A stretch of 64,000 nucleotides of DNA, taken from positions 1 to 64,000 of the forward strand of contig JASANH010000890.1 in assembly GCA_030248295.1 (NCBI GenBank). Reading direction: 5' to 3'. This stretch comes from Mesodorylaimus sp. YZB2_4. Taxonomy: Eukaryota > Nematoda > Enoplea > Dorylaimida > Dorylaimidae. Both the position numbers and the translations under genes were made by a program. This document shows, in pieces, positions 48,201 through 57,155 of the stretch. How positions within the stretch are numbered: the stretch's first letter is position 1; each line of letters begins with the position of its first letter. Below the pieces are notes generated by a model. The model searched no databases. It saw nothing but the letters and a program-made list of their open reading frames with translations, and was not told the DNA's origin.

Positions 48201-51200
48201 ACATCGCTGAGTATAGATCAACACGCGCTCTTGCCACCCCGGATGGACCCTAGTTGATGGCAAGATGGTCAGCTGAGAAGGCCCTAGCCTGCGGGAAAAG
48301 GGGCAAAAATTGAATCTCTCTGCAAGGCCAGGATGGGTCGACAAATTTTGATGTGGAAAGAGCTTTGAATGGATACGCTTAAGCATTCAAAAATGATTTT
48401 ACTCACTGGTACTTGGAAGAAATTCCGGAGAAATAAAAAAACTGTAAGCAACTGCTAAAAGTGGATCTCAGGTTGTCAGGGATCAAACCATATGCTTAAC
48501 CGGTTCTGGAGGCGTCCCAGATTCCCCAATCCATCAGAATCCATCGTGGATCAGTTCCAATATAGTTGGATAGCTCCTGGTCAGGTAGATTGACAGACTG
48601 TTGTCAGTAGTACTGTTCAAGATGCTCGTCAGTGCATCACTGTATTGATAATGTGACTCATGTCCGCACTCTTCGATGAGGTGGTTTTGAACGTACATGG
48701 AAACTGATCTGGGTTGAAGTTCAACTCAATGTTATGAGCAGGTATTTGAAACCAAGGTAAAACTGAACCTATGCTCTATCTGAAAATCCAGGGTTTCTAC
48801 ATAAAAATTTCGCGGAAGGTCTAGGCCATCCGCGAAAACCGCGAAATTAAAGTGATTCACAGTAATCTGGTTTTCATGCATCATTGTCTGCTTTTGTTGA
48901 CTAGGTTTGAATTTGTATCGGCCAATTTTTCTTTAGCTTTTGATTTATATGGGTTCGACAAGTGTGACCAAAATCAGCCCTTTTGTCCGGGTGAAGATCC
49001 CAACGGAAAAAAAAGATATTTTAAAATGCTCTTTGGTGCAAACTTTTCTCAGTGCTTCATGGCGCAAAATTGCACAAGTGGACAATATTGCTGTTGTAAA
49101 ACTGACGCTGCTGCGTATGTAATATGCGCAAGGGAGACCTACAGCATATTCCATGGATCTGATGTAATTGGCGCGAGAAAGAGTACCAGGAATCAGTTCG
49201 TGCAAAAAAAATATGTCCTCGTTAAAGCAGTCTCTAATTTTAGCCCTGTTCATTCCGCTCTTTGTATTATTTTTTGTTTTTCGGTCTGGTGATATATGTA
49301 TCGTCAGTCGCATAAGACATGCCACTCTGTTTTTCAGATCGAAATCGGCTTGGCTTTCAGAGATTTTCTGTCAATGCCAATTTAATTATGCGCCATTTTC
49401 ATGTATGCTCTCATCATACGCAGTAAAAAATCCAGTGTTCGAAAAATATTAAAAAACAAAAAATGAAAAGTCGAGCCTTCAAAATTACATCTGCTAAGTG
49501 AACACACTTTTCTCCGCAAAGGCTGCTGAAATCAGCAAGGTCGCTGAAGCTCATATGGCTCTGTGTCCTGTACCAGGTCTGCTGCAGCTTGGCTCAAGGA
49601 GCCGCGCTGACGAAGTAAACTTGGTGCGATTCAGGAACTCCATACTAACTAACTAAGTGAATACCGAGTATGTACCTGGTACAACCCTGAGTGCCCGTAC
49701 TTGCTACACGTGCGGCTCAGGGCGTCTACTGGTGCATGCAATAGTGCGTATCGCTGCCAAGAAAGCTGATTACGCATAATTACAGCGCATGTCAGTGTAG
49801 CTCTTGTCACTGACGAAGGTGCTTTTGCGCAGTTGTTTTATCGAAGATTTAACAATCCGTCCGGACTTAAAATGGTGTTAGCATAACAAGGTGCTTTGAC
49901 AGCACTTTCGCGGCAATTTTATTTTATTTATTTGCTGATAAAGGTGCCGCTGGCCAAGTGATTGATAAGACTAAGCAAAACGCGAGAAATTGCTTATTTC
50001 CCTGCTTATCTGTTGCTTTTCCGTGCCTGCTCACGCCACATCGTTCGTTTGGCTTATACTTCTGCCTATCAAACCTGAATCTCACGTGCTTGACAAATAG
50101 CGCCATATTTTTGCGATAATGCTGGCAAAATTTCGCCAAATGCCTAAAAACGGCGGTATCTAACAATTACGATAAAACCTCAAGCCTGAACATATAAAAG
50201 CGGGTTCCTGCTTTATGGGCGGCATTGCAATTCCTTTCTTGAAAAGGACAGCTATCTATCCAGACCAACCATGTCTCACACGTTTACGCTGGCTTTCTTG
50301 TGGCTCCAATTCCTCACTACTGCGTTCGCGGATCACCCAAATTTGGAAGTTCGGGCGACTCGTGCTGGGCTGGACTACGCCAATCAATTAGCATCGAATA
50401 TCTTGAATGCAGAAATCCTCAAGATTCGTATTCCGGATATCGATGAAAAGGATATCAAAATTTGGAATATCAGCATTACAAATTTCGATGCACCCGCTTA
50501 CGCCTATTCTTTGCAACCACCATCTTCTATCACTTGGGGCGTGACTGGGGCTGGAATAGAAGCGACTGCAACTGTGCGTGCCTGCAAAAAAGTCGTGGTT
50601 ACTTTTTGCGAAACGGTCGATGTGACAGCTAAAGCTGGCCAAGTCAACATCGCAATGTCGCCTGTCCTTGGCAGAACATCACCTGGAAAACCTGATCTAC
50701 TCTCGGCTAATTGCAGTGCTTTGATCGGAAAGTTGGACTTGAAAATCAAAGGTGGAGTGGTTGGATGGATAGTGGATAAATTTAGTAGTCACATAGCTAG
50801 TATACTGAAACCAAAAATTGAAAGTCTGATCTGCGAGAGAGGAAAAAGCGTTTTGATTGACCAAGTCAACACCAAATTAGCATCGCTCCCTCTCCACCAT
50901 AAGATCGGACGTGTGGACTTGGACTACAGCTTGACTTCGGACCCTGTTGTGGGAGACAGTTATATCGATCTCGCATTGACAGGTGATTTTTGTGGGATAA
51001 GCACAGTTAAAAGTTGAGTTTATTCGGTTCTATTTCAGGTGCTATGTCGTTCCCTCAAGATCCTTCCATCAGATCGCCATATCCATCAACACCGCTGGCT
51101 CAGTCTCCAGGCCCTCGCATGGCATACGCTTGGATCAGTGACAAGGTTATCAACGATTTCCTGTATATCCTTCATACAGAACAGATTTCCAATTACACAT

Positions 51201-54200
51201 TCGAAGAGAATTCAAAAATTGGGCCCTACCTCAGGTTGAATTGCAGCCAAAGTTATTGTCTCGGCACCCTATTCCCTGATATTGCTACCCAATACCCAGA
51301 TGTCGATGCCGCAAAGCTGAACATGGTCACCAAAACTACACCAACTGTCGTCATCACAGGCGATTCTAAAGCAGTCATCAGCGCAAACCTGGCCTTAAAT
51401 TTATATTTGCCCACACAAGACGAAAAATCGGTTGTCAAGACTGAGTTCGATCTGCAATCAAGCATCGATATCAGAGTCGAGAATATGAGCCTGTTTGGTC
51501 AGTTGAACATTACCCAAGTGTATTTTCACGTCCTCGAAACCATTCTGGATGACCAAACCAAGAATATGATCGAAAATGACCTGCCTAAAGTGGTCAAAGC
51601 GGTCGGAGAAACCGAAGTCAACCAGCAACTCACGAAAGGAATTCCGCTTCCAGAGATCAAGCACATTCAACTGCACGAACCTCAGATCAGACTGCTTGAA
51701 CGGACGCTTCAACTAGAAAGCGATGTTACCTTGGGTTAGACAGATAAACAAGTTGAAGGAACATTTTTAAAAACTTATCACTAATAAAGATAGATGTCCT
51801 ATTGCAGTTTGACCGGGTAGTAGCCACTGTAGAACCCTATATTCTGTACAAGATAATGATTTTGCAACCAAATCTGGTTGTTCGGTTTCACTATCCATAT
51901 TTGGCATCGTGGTTGGTCTGACGTGGCGTTGAATCCTCTACCTCTCAGTGTACTTCGAATTCATCGAGTAAAATTCATCGACGACATGCAAGCAGAATTT
52001 GAAACAGTTGCTCAAGGCTGGTTTGGATAAAGTGCGCACACCTATAAACTGAACGTGGAAGCAGCAGCGCCGAAACCATATTTTATTGCCGGAGCATAAG
52101 ACACTGTTTGTGCTTATACTCAAAAGGGTTAGCGCTGTCCGTCAATCGCGGAGGGACATCCCGACCACGCTTTGGTATAACTACTGTATGCCGCCGTGAA
52201 AATTTTTACCTAGGACGTAATGCTGGCGTATGAGCGATGCATTGACTGGATACTGTTCGCATTGAAATCGCGGTACAGATTGATAAATTAAGATCCAATT
52301 TTCCAGGTAAAAATAAGTGCTGTCCGCGTTTGCCACATGGCCGTCGGAGACAAGTTCAAAAGTGCCAGAGGATGCACTCGGTGGAGGTGCCTCCTAGTGG
52401 ACACGCTTCAGAGATCCTGCAGCGGGACCACTTCCCGAGTCATAAACTGCCACTTTTATGTTATGGAACGCGTACGAGAATACTGTTTTATCGGATATGG
52501 AGACTTTGAAAGCCGTCGTGTTTTCTTTGGTTTTCTTTGGCGATCTTTTATTGGTGTCTGTCCCAGTTAATGCGCTTCAGCTTTAAATGACAACTCACGA
52601 GGGCAGGGAGTTCAAGAAACTATGGCGGCAAGAAAACCATTTTGCCTTCGAAATTTGCAGAGTTCGACTCACGATCAGTTAAGATCGACAAAGCCAAGCT
52701 TTCTAGTATGACTTAATTTTCAGGTTTAATAATTTTGACGAAGGCAACCGATCACAAAATCGCCATCGCTGCTCAAGGAGCGGTTTGGATAATCGATAAT
52801 CGACTTGAGAGAGAAGCCAAACGGGCGAAATCCGCATGGCCGCAAGTTGGAATTGGCGAAACGGAATTCGGGCAGTCGCGCGATTCACTTCGTGTTACGA
52901 GTTTGGCAGCTCCTGCACCATCGCTTTCTGATTACTTATCAAGTCAAGAAGACATGCTAGTGTCGAGCTGCACCACAGAGAACGACGAGGCTGTTGAACC
53001 AAACGGGAGGAGAAGATTCGTCATGATCAGTTATGACAACGAATATAAGGAGACGGCGGAGAGCATAGAGGAACAATTGAGGGAAGCGTGGCTGGAAGTT
53101 TATATGCACAAAAATGGTAAGTATTGGCCGCTTCAGGAAATCTGCATATCACAGATCAAAGCTCTTTTTTAAACGTTTTTGTGAGTTAAACCCCTCCCGC
53201 CCCAGCTCCCTACCCGTTTTGCCCATAGCTGGCCATCACTCATGATACTGAGTGAGGCCATGAGGCGACCAGCGGGCCCCCTCTGACGTCTCCACTAGGA
53301 GCACCCTACAATGAGGGAATCCTGTGCCAGCGCCAGCGTCCCAGGATGATTTGGGCGAGAAGGTGGTGCCTTCCCAGCTAGAGTTCGAGGACCAGTTTTC
53401 ATTCTCTACTCGTTCAGCATTTGCTGCCTGATTGTGCGCAAGTCCAGCAATGGACTTACCAACTTACCAACTGGCCGTCGAAGACCAGCTCCCCAGTGCC
53501 GCAGGATGCACCCAGCGGACCTAGTGGACACGCTGGAGAGAACCTACAGTGGGACAACTTCCTGAGTTAAAAACTGCCGCTCCCAACCAGAATAGAGAAT
53601 TATGGCCTCCCAGTCAAGGTTGCTGCCCAGCGGCCGCGGTGGTGCACTGGTTCGGCATTCGTCTCTCCGTATTGCTTGAGAGCGAGTGGCTAGACTCGTC
53701 CCGGGTTCGATCCCCAGTGATGGAGGTCGGGCTGAGCGCCATAAACCCTCGCTGACCTTGCACTCCAGGCCGTGGGTGACTCACCAGGCACCGCCGAGGT
53801 GCTCCGAGTGGAGAGACAGAAGCCAAATGAGTAGACAGTCTCGGCTGTCGAACACCGACAGGGTTCAAAGCTCACCCGCCATCGTCCGAGGAAGTCGGCG
53901 TCCAGTCCAGGATGCCCACGCGTGGAGGTGCTGATAGTGGAGACACACAGAGGGAAGCTGCCATGAGAGCTGGTCTGCTCGTGGCCTCGCTTATCATATC
54001 ATTACTGCTTGCCGGCTATAGGCAAAACGGGTTGGAAATCCCGTGTGAAACGCGGGGGTGGGGGGGGGGGGGGTCCAACCCACAAAAATAAAAGGAAAAA
54101 AAGGGTTGCTGCCCAAGCAGCTCGAACGAAGTCAACGAACTGAGCCACCGCAGCTCTAGGTCCAAGGCTACCTTATGGCTACGAAAGGCTAAGCCACTCG

Positions 54201-56760
54201 CACTTGTCTCCTTCAGGGGAAGATCGCAGCCACTGCAAAGTAAACTTTTAGTCGGGCTTTTTTGAAGCCTACAAGCAGATATCTACTTTTTAAATACACT
54301 TACATTTTTATTATGACTGGGAAAATTATTATTTCAAATAGGTCCTGCGGGAATACTAGTCGAGGGAGAAAGCAAATTTTTTTCCATCTTGACATGAAAG
54401 CTGTACCAAATAATGATTTTACTCCATAACCAGGCCTTGCAGCCGAGGAAATTCACTCAAGACGCACATTTACCGTTTCACTTTCTCCATTAAGAGCATT
54501 ATAGCCAAGGATCGACCGAACCCGTTTTTTGCACCAAACCGAAACGAATTTCCTATGCTCACCCATATCTTGCATACTACATAAAGTAATCATCATCTAA
54601 ATCGTGTTTGCCATAAAGAATGACCCTCTATGGTTTCGTCTTTTACCATCCTTAAATATGCAAGTTATTGCGGTAAATTGTATACCATCGTGTTCAGCAT
54701 TTTATTCTGAGTCAGCCTGACCGATTTTAGTAGCCAATATATTCGCCATTCGTTGTCAAAACGCGATATAGTCGAGAGTACCAACCTTCACATTTTTTTC
54801 ACAATATCCAAACGAATTCGTTTCACGCAAGCTTCAATTCAGCTTTTAGAGTTGCTTTGGACTTTACTCGATCCAAGTTCATTGCATGTGCAATTCTTTC
54901 CAAACTGACAAGGGAACATCGCCAACCGTTAAGTCGAATTTTGGAAAATAAAAAACTGTGACATGTTCCTCAGTGCAAAAGAAAGCTCTATGCAAAATAT
55001 TAGAGGCGTCTGACCAACTGGTCAGTTCTGGTCAGCGAGAAGAGTACAGTGAAATTTTCAAAGTCTGCTGGATTTTTTTGGGTTTTTCAGCAAAACCGAG
55101 CCCGAGTGTTGGAAGCTCAAACTCGAAACTCTGAGCCCAAAAATCTAGTTTGGAAAGAACTTTGCGTGTTTTTCTCAACGCTCAGCTTCGTTAACACACA
55201 AAAATTCGGGACTTTAGACACTGACCACTGCTGACCAGTTGGCCAGACGCCTCTAATATTTTGCACAAAGCTTTCTTTCGCACCAAGGAACATATTACAA
55301 TTTTTGGTTTCTCAAAGGTCGACTTAACGGTTGGCGATGTTCCCTTGTGAGTGGTCTAATGGGCTCAAATCAGGACTATTCGGCCAACGCTTCGTTTCGA
55401 TAAAATCAGCAGGTAAATGATCCTTGCACCATTTCTGTGAGTCTTTGTTGGTACGAGCTTTCGCGCCATCTTGCTGAGAGATCCAGTTGTTCCAAAATAC
55501 CGTTCTTCCATATTTCTCAGCTGCTGGCAATACAATATCCATGTAAACGGAATGATTGACTGCCTTTACCCAAAATGACTAGCGGTGCAACCAAATTTCT
55601 GAGGTCTTGACTTTTCATTTCTTTGTACAAGCAACTGGTCAATGTGATAGACACTAGTGGACCGCCCGATGCAGAATCGAGTGCTCTATGTGCCTGTGTT
55701 AGAGTGAAGTTTACAGCGCGACTGCTTCCGAAGAAAACTAGCCATTTCTGTGAGGGTCATTTTTTACGGCAAACCCCGATATTTTCAAATTATTCAGAAG
55801 TCAATCAAGCTGAAAAGAGATCTCAAACAAAATTACGGTATTTTCACTAACAACACAAAAAATTCGAAATCGTTTGTCCGGCTTGGTGGTTCGGTTAAGA
55901 AAAGCCGGTTCGGTTCGTTGGTTCGGTCGATGCCCCGGGGTAGGGGCGTCACATATCACGGAGGAAATATGTATCCAAGCATGCTCACACTCCTTCTTGT
56001 GATCGATCTGCAGTGCAATGAAAATGCATTTTACCCAAGTTTTTCCAGCACTATGAGCATTTCTTTTCAGATTTTTTGTCGCTCGACTCTAGAACAGAGG
56101 CAATAGAAAGCGCCACTGTTGTCCTTATCTGTATTTCAGACAGCTATAAATCGTGTCCTGGATGTCGAAGTGGTAAGCACTGATTGTAACCAGCCACTTT
56201 AAACAATGACGTGATAAATATTAATTTCAGAATCTGAATACATACGCCTTTTGAATCGTGATTTCATTCCGATCCAAGTCGAACCGGGCTACCAACCTGA
56301 CGGCTGGCTGAGTATTCTTATCGGAAGCAAAACAATTTTTGATATGAGCACTAATGAAGCCATGCTGGAAAATATGCCCAAGTTTATCGCCCACTTGCAC
56401 GAGAAACTGCTCCCATTATTTCAAGCAGAGGCACCAATACCATTTTCATCCATTTCTTATTCCACGTTTTCGAAGCCACCAAATCAAAAAACGGCAATGA
56501 GGAAAAGCAAGACGATGGAACCCACACATCGCACTGTTGCACGCTGGTCTTCCGAAGATGTTCAACAGTGGCTGGATAAGATTGGATTGAGAGAACTGAA
56601 AGCACATTTCACTCAATTTGATGGATCCACGTTGGTTGGTTTGCAGAAAATGTCAGTACGAGCACCTGCCGTTTATTATTGCAGTATGAAACATGATTTT
56701 AGAATTAACGATATGCTAACTTTGCTGAAATTCACTAATGCATTGGAAATGTTAAAGTGA
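45234..56760 (+). CDS. ARM-TIR-SAM protein (TIR-domain innate-immunity type)
   Basis: Four exons, 45234-46284, 52724-53116, 56071-56172 and 56231-56760, all with phase-1 introns, join to 691 residues. Residues 1-~380 are armadillo-like helical repeats that run across the first splice (RKKILGCRKLIES then LIILTKATDHKIAIAAQGAVW). After a Ser-rich linker a TIR domain (~447-575) is split over three exons: RRRFVMISYDNEY, then VVLICISDSYKSCPGCRS, then ESEYIRLLNRDFIPIQVEPG and YQPDGWLSILIGSKTIFD. A C-terminal SAM domain (~617-690) contains RWSSEDVQQWLDKIGLRELK. The domain order differs from SARM1 (ARM-SAM-SAM-TIR). The Glu in ESEY (516 or 518) sits where many TIR enzymes carry the NAD-cleaving glutamate; activity is inference. 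Intron 1 is 6.4 kb and contains other genes. Further 5' exons are possible. Confidence 0.85.
46285..47226. other. First part of ARM-TIR-SAM intron 1
   Basis: No recognisable gene or repeat. Open frames at 46461-46997 have no homology. Confidence 0.4.
47227..47299 (-). tRNA. tRNA-Val (AAC)
   Basis: 73 nt: acceptor GTTTCCG/CGGAAAC with discriminator A, A box TGGTGTAGTGG, anticodon loop CTTAACA, T arm with GGTTCGATCCC. A run of seven T follows on the minus strand as a Pol III terminator. It lies antisense in intron 1 of the ARM-TIR-SAM gene and looks functional. Confidence 0.97.
47706..48864. mobile_element. TA-flanked inverted-repeat transposon containing a SINE
   Basis: Left end TACTGTAAATCACTTCAATT and right end (inverted) TACTGTGAATCACTTTAATT match with few changes over ~30 bp and continue into CGCGG-rich repeats. 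TA lies at both edges, as expected of a Tc1/mariner-type target duplication. It encodes no transposase. A SINE occupies 47952-48390. Confidence 0.65.
47952..48390 (+). repeat. SINE-like repeat S1, copy with tRNA-like head
   Basis: It begins with an A-box-like TGGGTGGTGTAGCGGTGG and a B-box-like CTGGATTCAACTC ~45 bases later, typical of a tRNA-derived SINE head. The body matches the minus strand of 6840-7130. No clear tail or target duplication is seen. Confidence 0.65.
48852..49292 (+). CDS. Possible small secreted cysteine-rich protein
   Basis: A 146-codon frame with a signal-peptide-like start (MHHCLLLLTRFEFVSA), a Cys-rich middle (FDKCDQNQPFCPG, FSQCFMAQNC, GQYCCCK, VICAR) and a hydrophobic C-terminus (HSALCIIFCFSVW) that could be a GPI signal. 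The first codons overlap the end of the adjacent transposon, which makes the start doubtful. No family recognised. It lies inside intron 1 of the ARM-TIR-SAM gene on the same strand. Confidence 0.35.
   Translation: MIHSNLVFMHHCLLLLTRFEFVSANFSLAFDLYGFDKCDQNQPFCPGEDPNGKKRYFKMLFGANFSQCFMAQNCTSGQYCCCKTDAAAYVICARETYSIFHGSDVIGARKSTRNQFVQKKYVLVKAVSNFSPVHSALCIIFCFSVW
49293..50192. other. Spacer upstream of the nested BPI-like gene
   Basis: No gene recognised. A minus frame at 49924-50166 has no homology. Confidence 0.4.
50193..50200 (+). promoter_or_regulatory. TATA box of the BPI-like gene
   Basis: TATAAAAG lies 71 bases upstream of the start codon in sense orientation, implying transcription from about 50225 and independent of the surrounding gene. 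Confidence 0.65.
50271..51739 (+). CDS. BPI/LBP family secreted lipid-binding protein
   Basis: Two exons, 50271-50982 and 51039-51739, with a 56-bp intron; 470 residues, close to vertebrate BPI (~487). A signal peptide (FTLAFLWLQFLTTAFA) precedes a BPI N-domain. C148 and C188 are 40 residues apart, the same spacing as the conserved disulfide of BPI/LBP, within NCSALIGKLDLKIKGG..SLIC. The C-half has the second BPI barrel (MAYAWISDKVINDFLYILH; LNLYLPTQ). Family members bind bacterial lipopolysaccharide or other lipids; an antibacterial role is likely but inferred. The whole gene sits inside intron 1 of the ARM-TIR-SAM gene in the same orientation, with its own TATA box and polyA signal. Confidence 0.87.
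51783..51788 (+). terminator. Polyadenylation signal AATAAA of the BPI-like gene
   Basis: AATAAA 44 bases after the stop codon, sense orientation. Confidence 0.65.
52327..52460 (+). repeat. Dispersed repeat S2 segment, copy A
   Basis: It matches 53460-53580: TGGCCGTCG.AGAC, GTGCC..AGGATGCAC, TAGTGGACACGCT, GGGAC.ACTTCC and AAACTGCC. It lies just upstream of exon 2 of the ARM-TIR-SAM gene. Confidence 0.6.
53460..53580 (+). repeat. Dispersed repeat S2 segment, copy B
   Basis: Collinear with 52327-52460 and immediately upstream of a tRNA-derived SINE, so S2 may be part of a composite repeat. Confidence 0.6.
53630..53960 (+). repeat. tRNA-derived SINE
   Basis: A-box-like GGTGGTGCACTGGTTCGG at 53638 and a perfect B box GGGTTCGATCCCC near 53703 are spaced as in a tRNA. 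A GC-rich body runs to about 53960. It lies in intron 2 of the ARM-TIR-SAM gene. A G14 run (54060-54073) follows. Confidence 0.6.
54110..54190 (-). repeat. tRNA-like SINE head, minus strand
   Basis: The minus strand contains GCGGTGGCTCAGTTCGTTGA, an A-box-like sequence, but no good B box. A probable SINE relic. Confidence 0.35.
54840..55620 (-). pseudogene. Mariner-type transposase fragment split by a MITE
   Basis: The minus strand encodes WISQQDGAKARTNKDSQKWC and WPNSPDLSPLDHS, matching the QQDGAPAH..WPPNSPDLNPLDYS region of mariner/Tc1-group transposases. The reading stops at the MITE (54909-55347) and resumes on its other side as SVWKELHM, then after a shift VKSKATLKAEL. Removing the MITE and one TGA copy restores the DHSVW junction. 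Both ends of the gene are decayed. Confidence 0.8.
54909..55347 (+). mobile_element. MITE family M1, full-length copy inserted in mariner
   Basis: It starts CAAGGGAACATCGCCAACCG and ends CGGTTGGCGATGTTCCCTTG, 439 bp, with inverted repeats of about 150 bp. TGA flanks both ends. The host reading frame on either side fixes the borders exactly. Confidence 0.9.
55621..56070. other. Last part of ARM-TIR-SAM intron 2
   Basis: No gene. Repeated GGTTCGGTT words occur at 55880-55925. Confidence 0.4.
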
Positions 56761-56915
56761 AATGGACGCGTGATACTGTATATCAGTTTGGTCGATGGCT
56801 GGTGGTCATGTCATGTCATTTCATACTTTGTCATGTCATACTTTATCCATAGCCAAGCACCATAAGGCGCACTCGAGGGCTAAGGGGATATTTGACATAT
56901 ATGACAATCATTTTG

Positions 56916-56973
56916 TACCGAGGCGGGAGTCGAACCCTCCGCTGTAAAAGGCCTAACGCAATGCACCTCGGCT
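56916..56973 (-). other. Short tRNA-like sequence, not canonical
   Basis: The minus strand gives GCCGAGG..CCTCGGT pairing ends and a T-loop-like GGGTTCGACTCCC, but only 58 nt lie between them, too short for a D arm. Probably a SINE head or shrunken tRNA pseudogene. Confidence 0.4.
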
Positions 56974-57109
56974 GCCGAGCCAGCCGCGAGAAGAGCCAGC
57001 CAAGCTTGTAAGCTGATGTGTTCTTCACATTGCGACTATCAGCTCGGCCAGCTCAGCCCGCGGTCGGCTCGGTTTGCGGCTGGCTCGGTTTGTGGCTTGC
57101 GGTTGGGCC

Positions 57110-57155
57110 AGCTCGGCTGGGAAAGTTGAAAATTTTTAACTTTCCCAGCCGAGCT
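57110..57155. repeat. Perfect 18-bp inverted repeat (hairpin)
   Basis: AGCTCGGCTGGGAAAGTT, a 10-base AT loop, then the exact reverse complement. It follows a short tract of GGCTCGGTTTG-type imperfect repeats (57040-57110). Confidence 0.8.
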
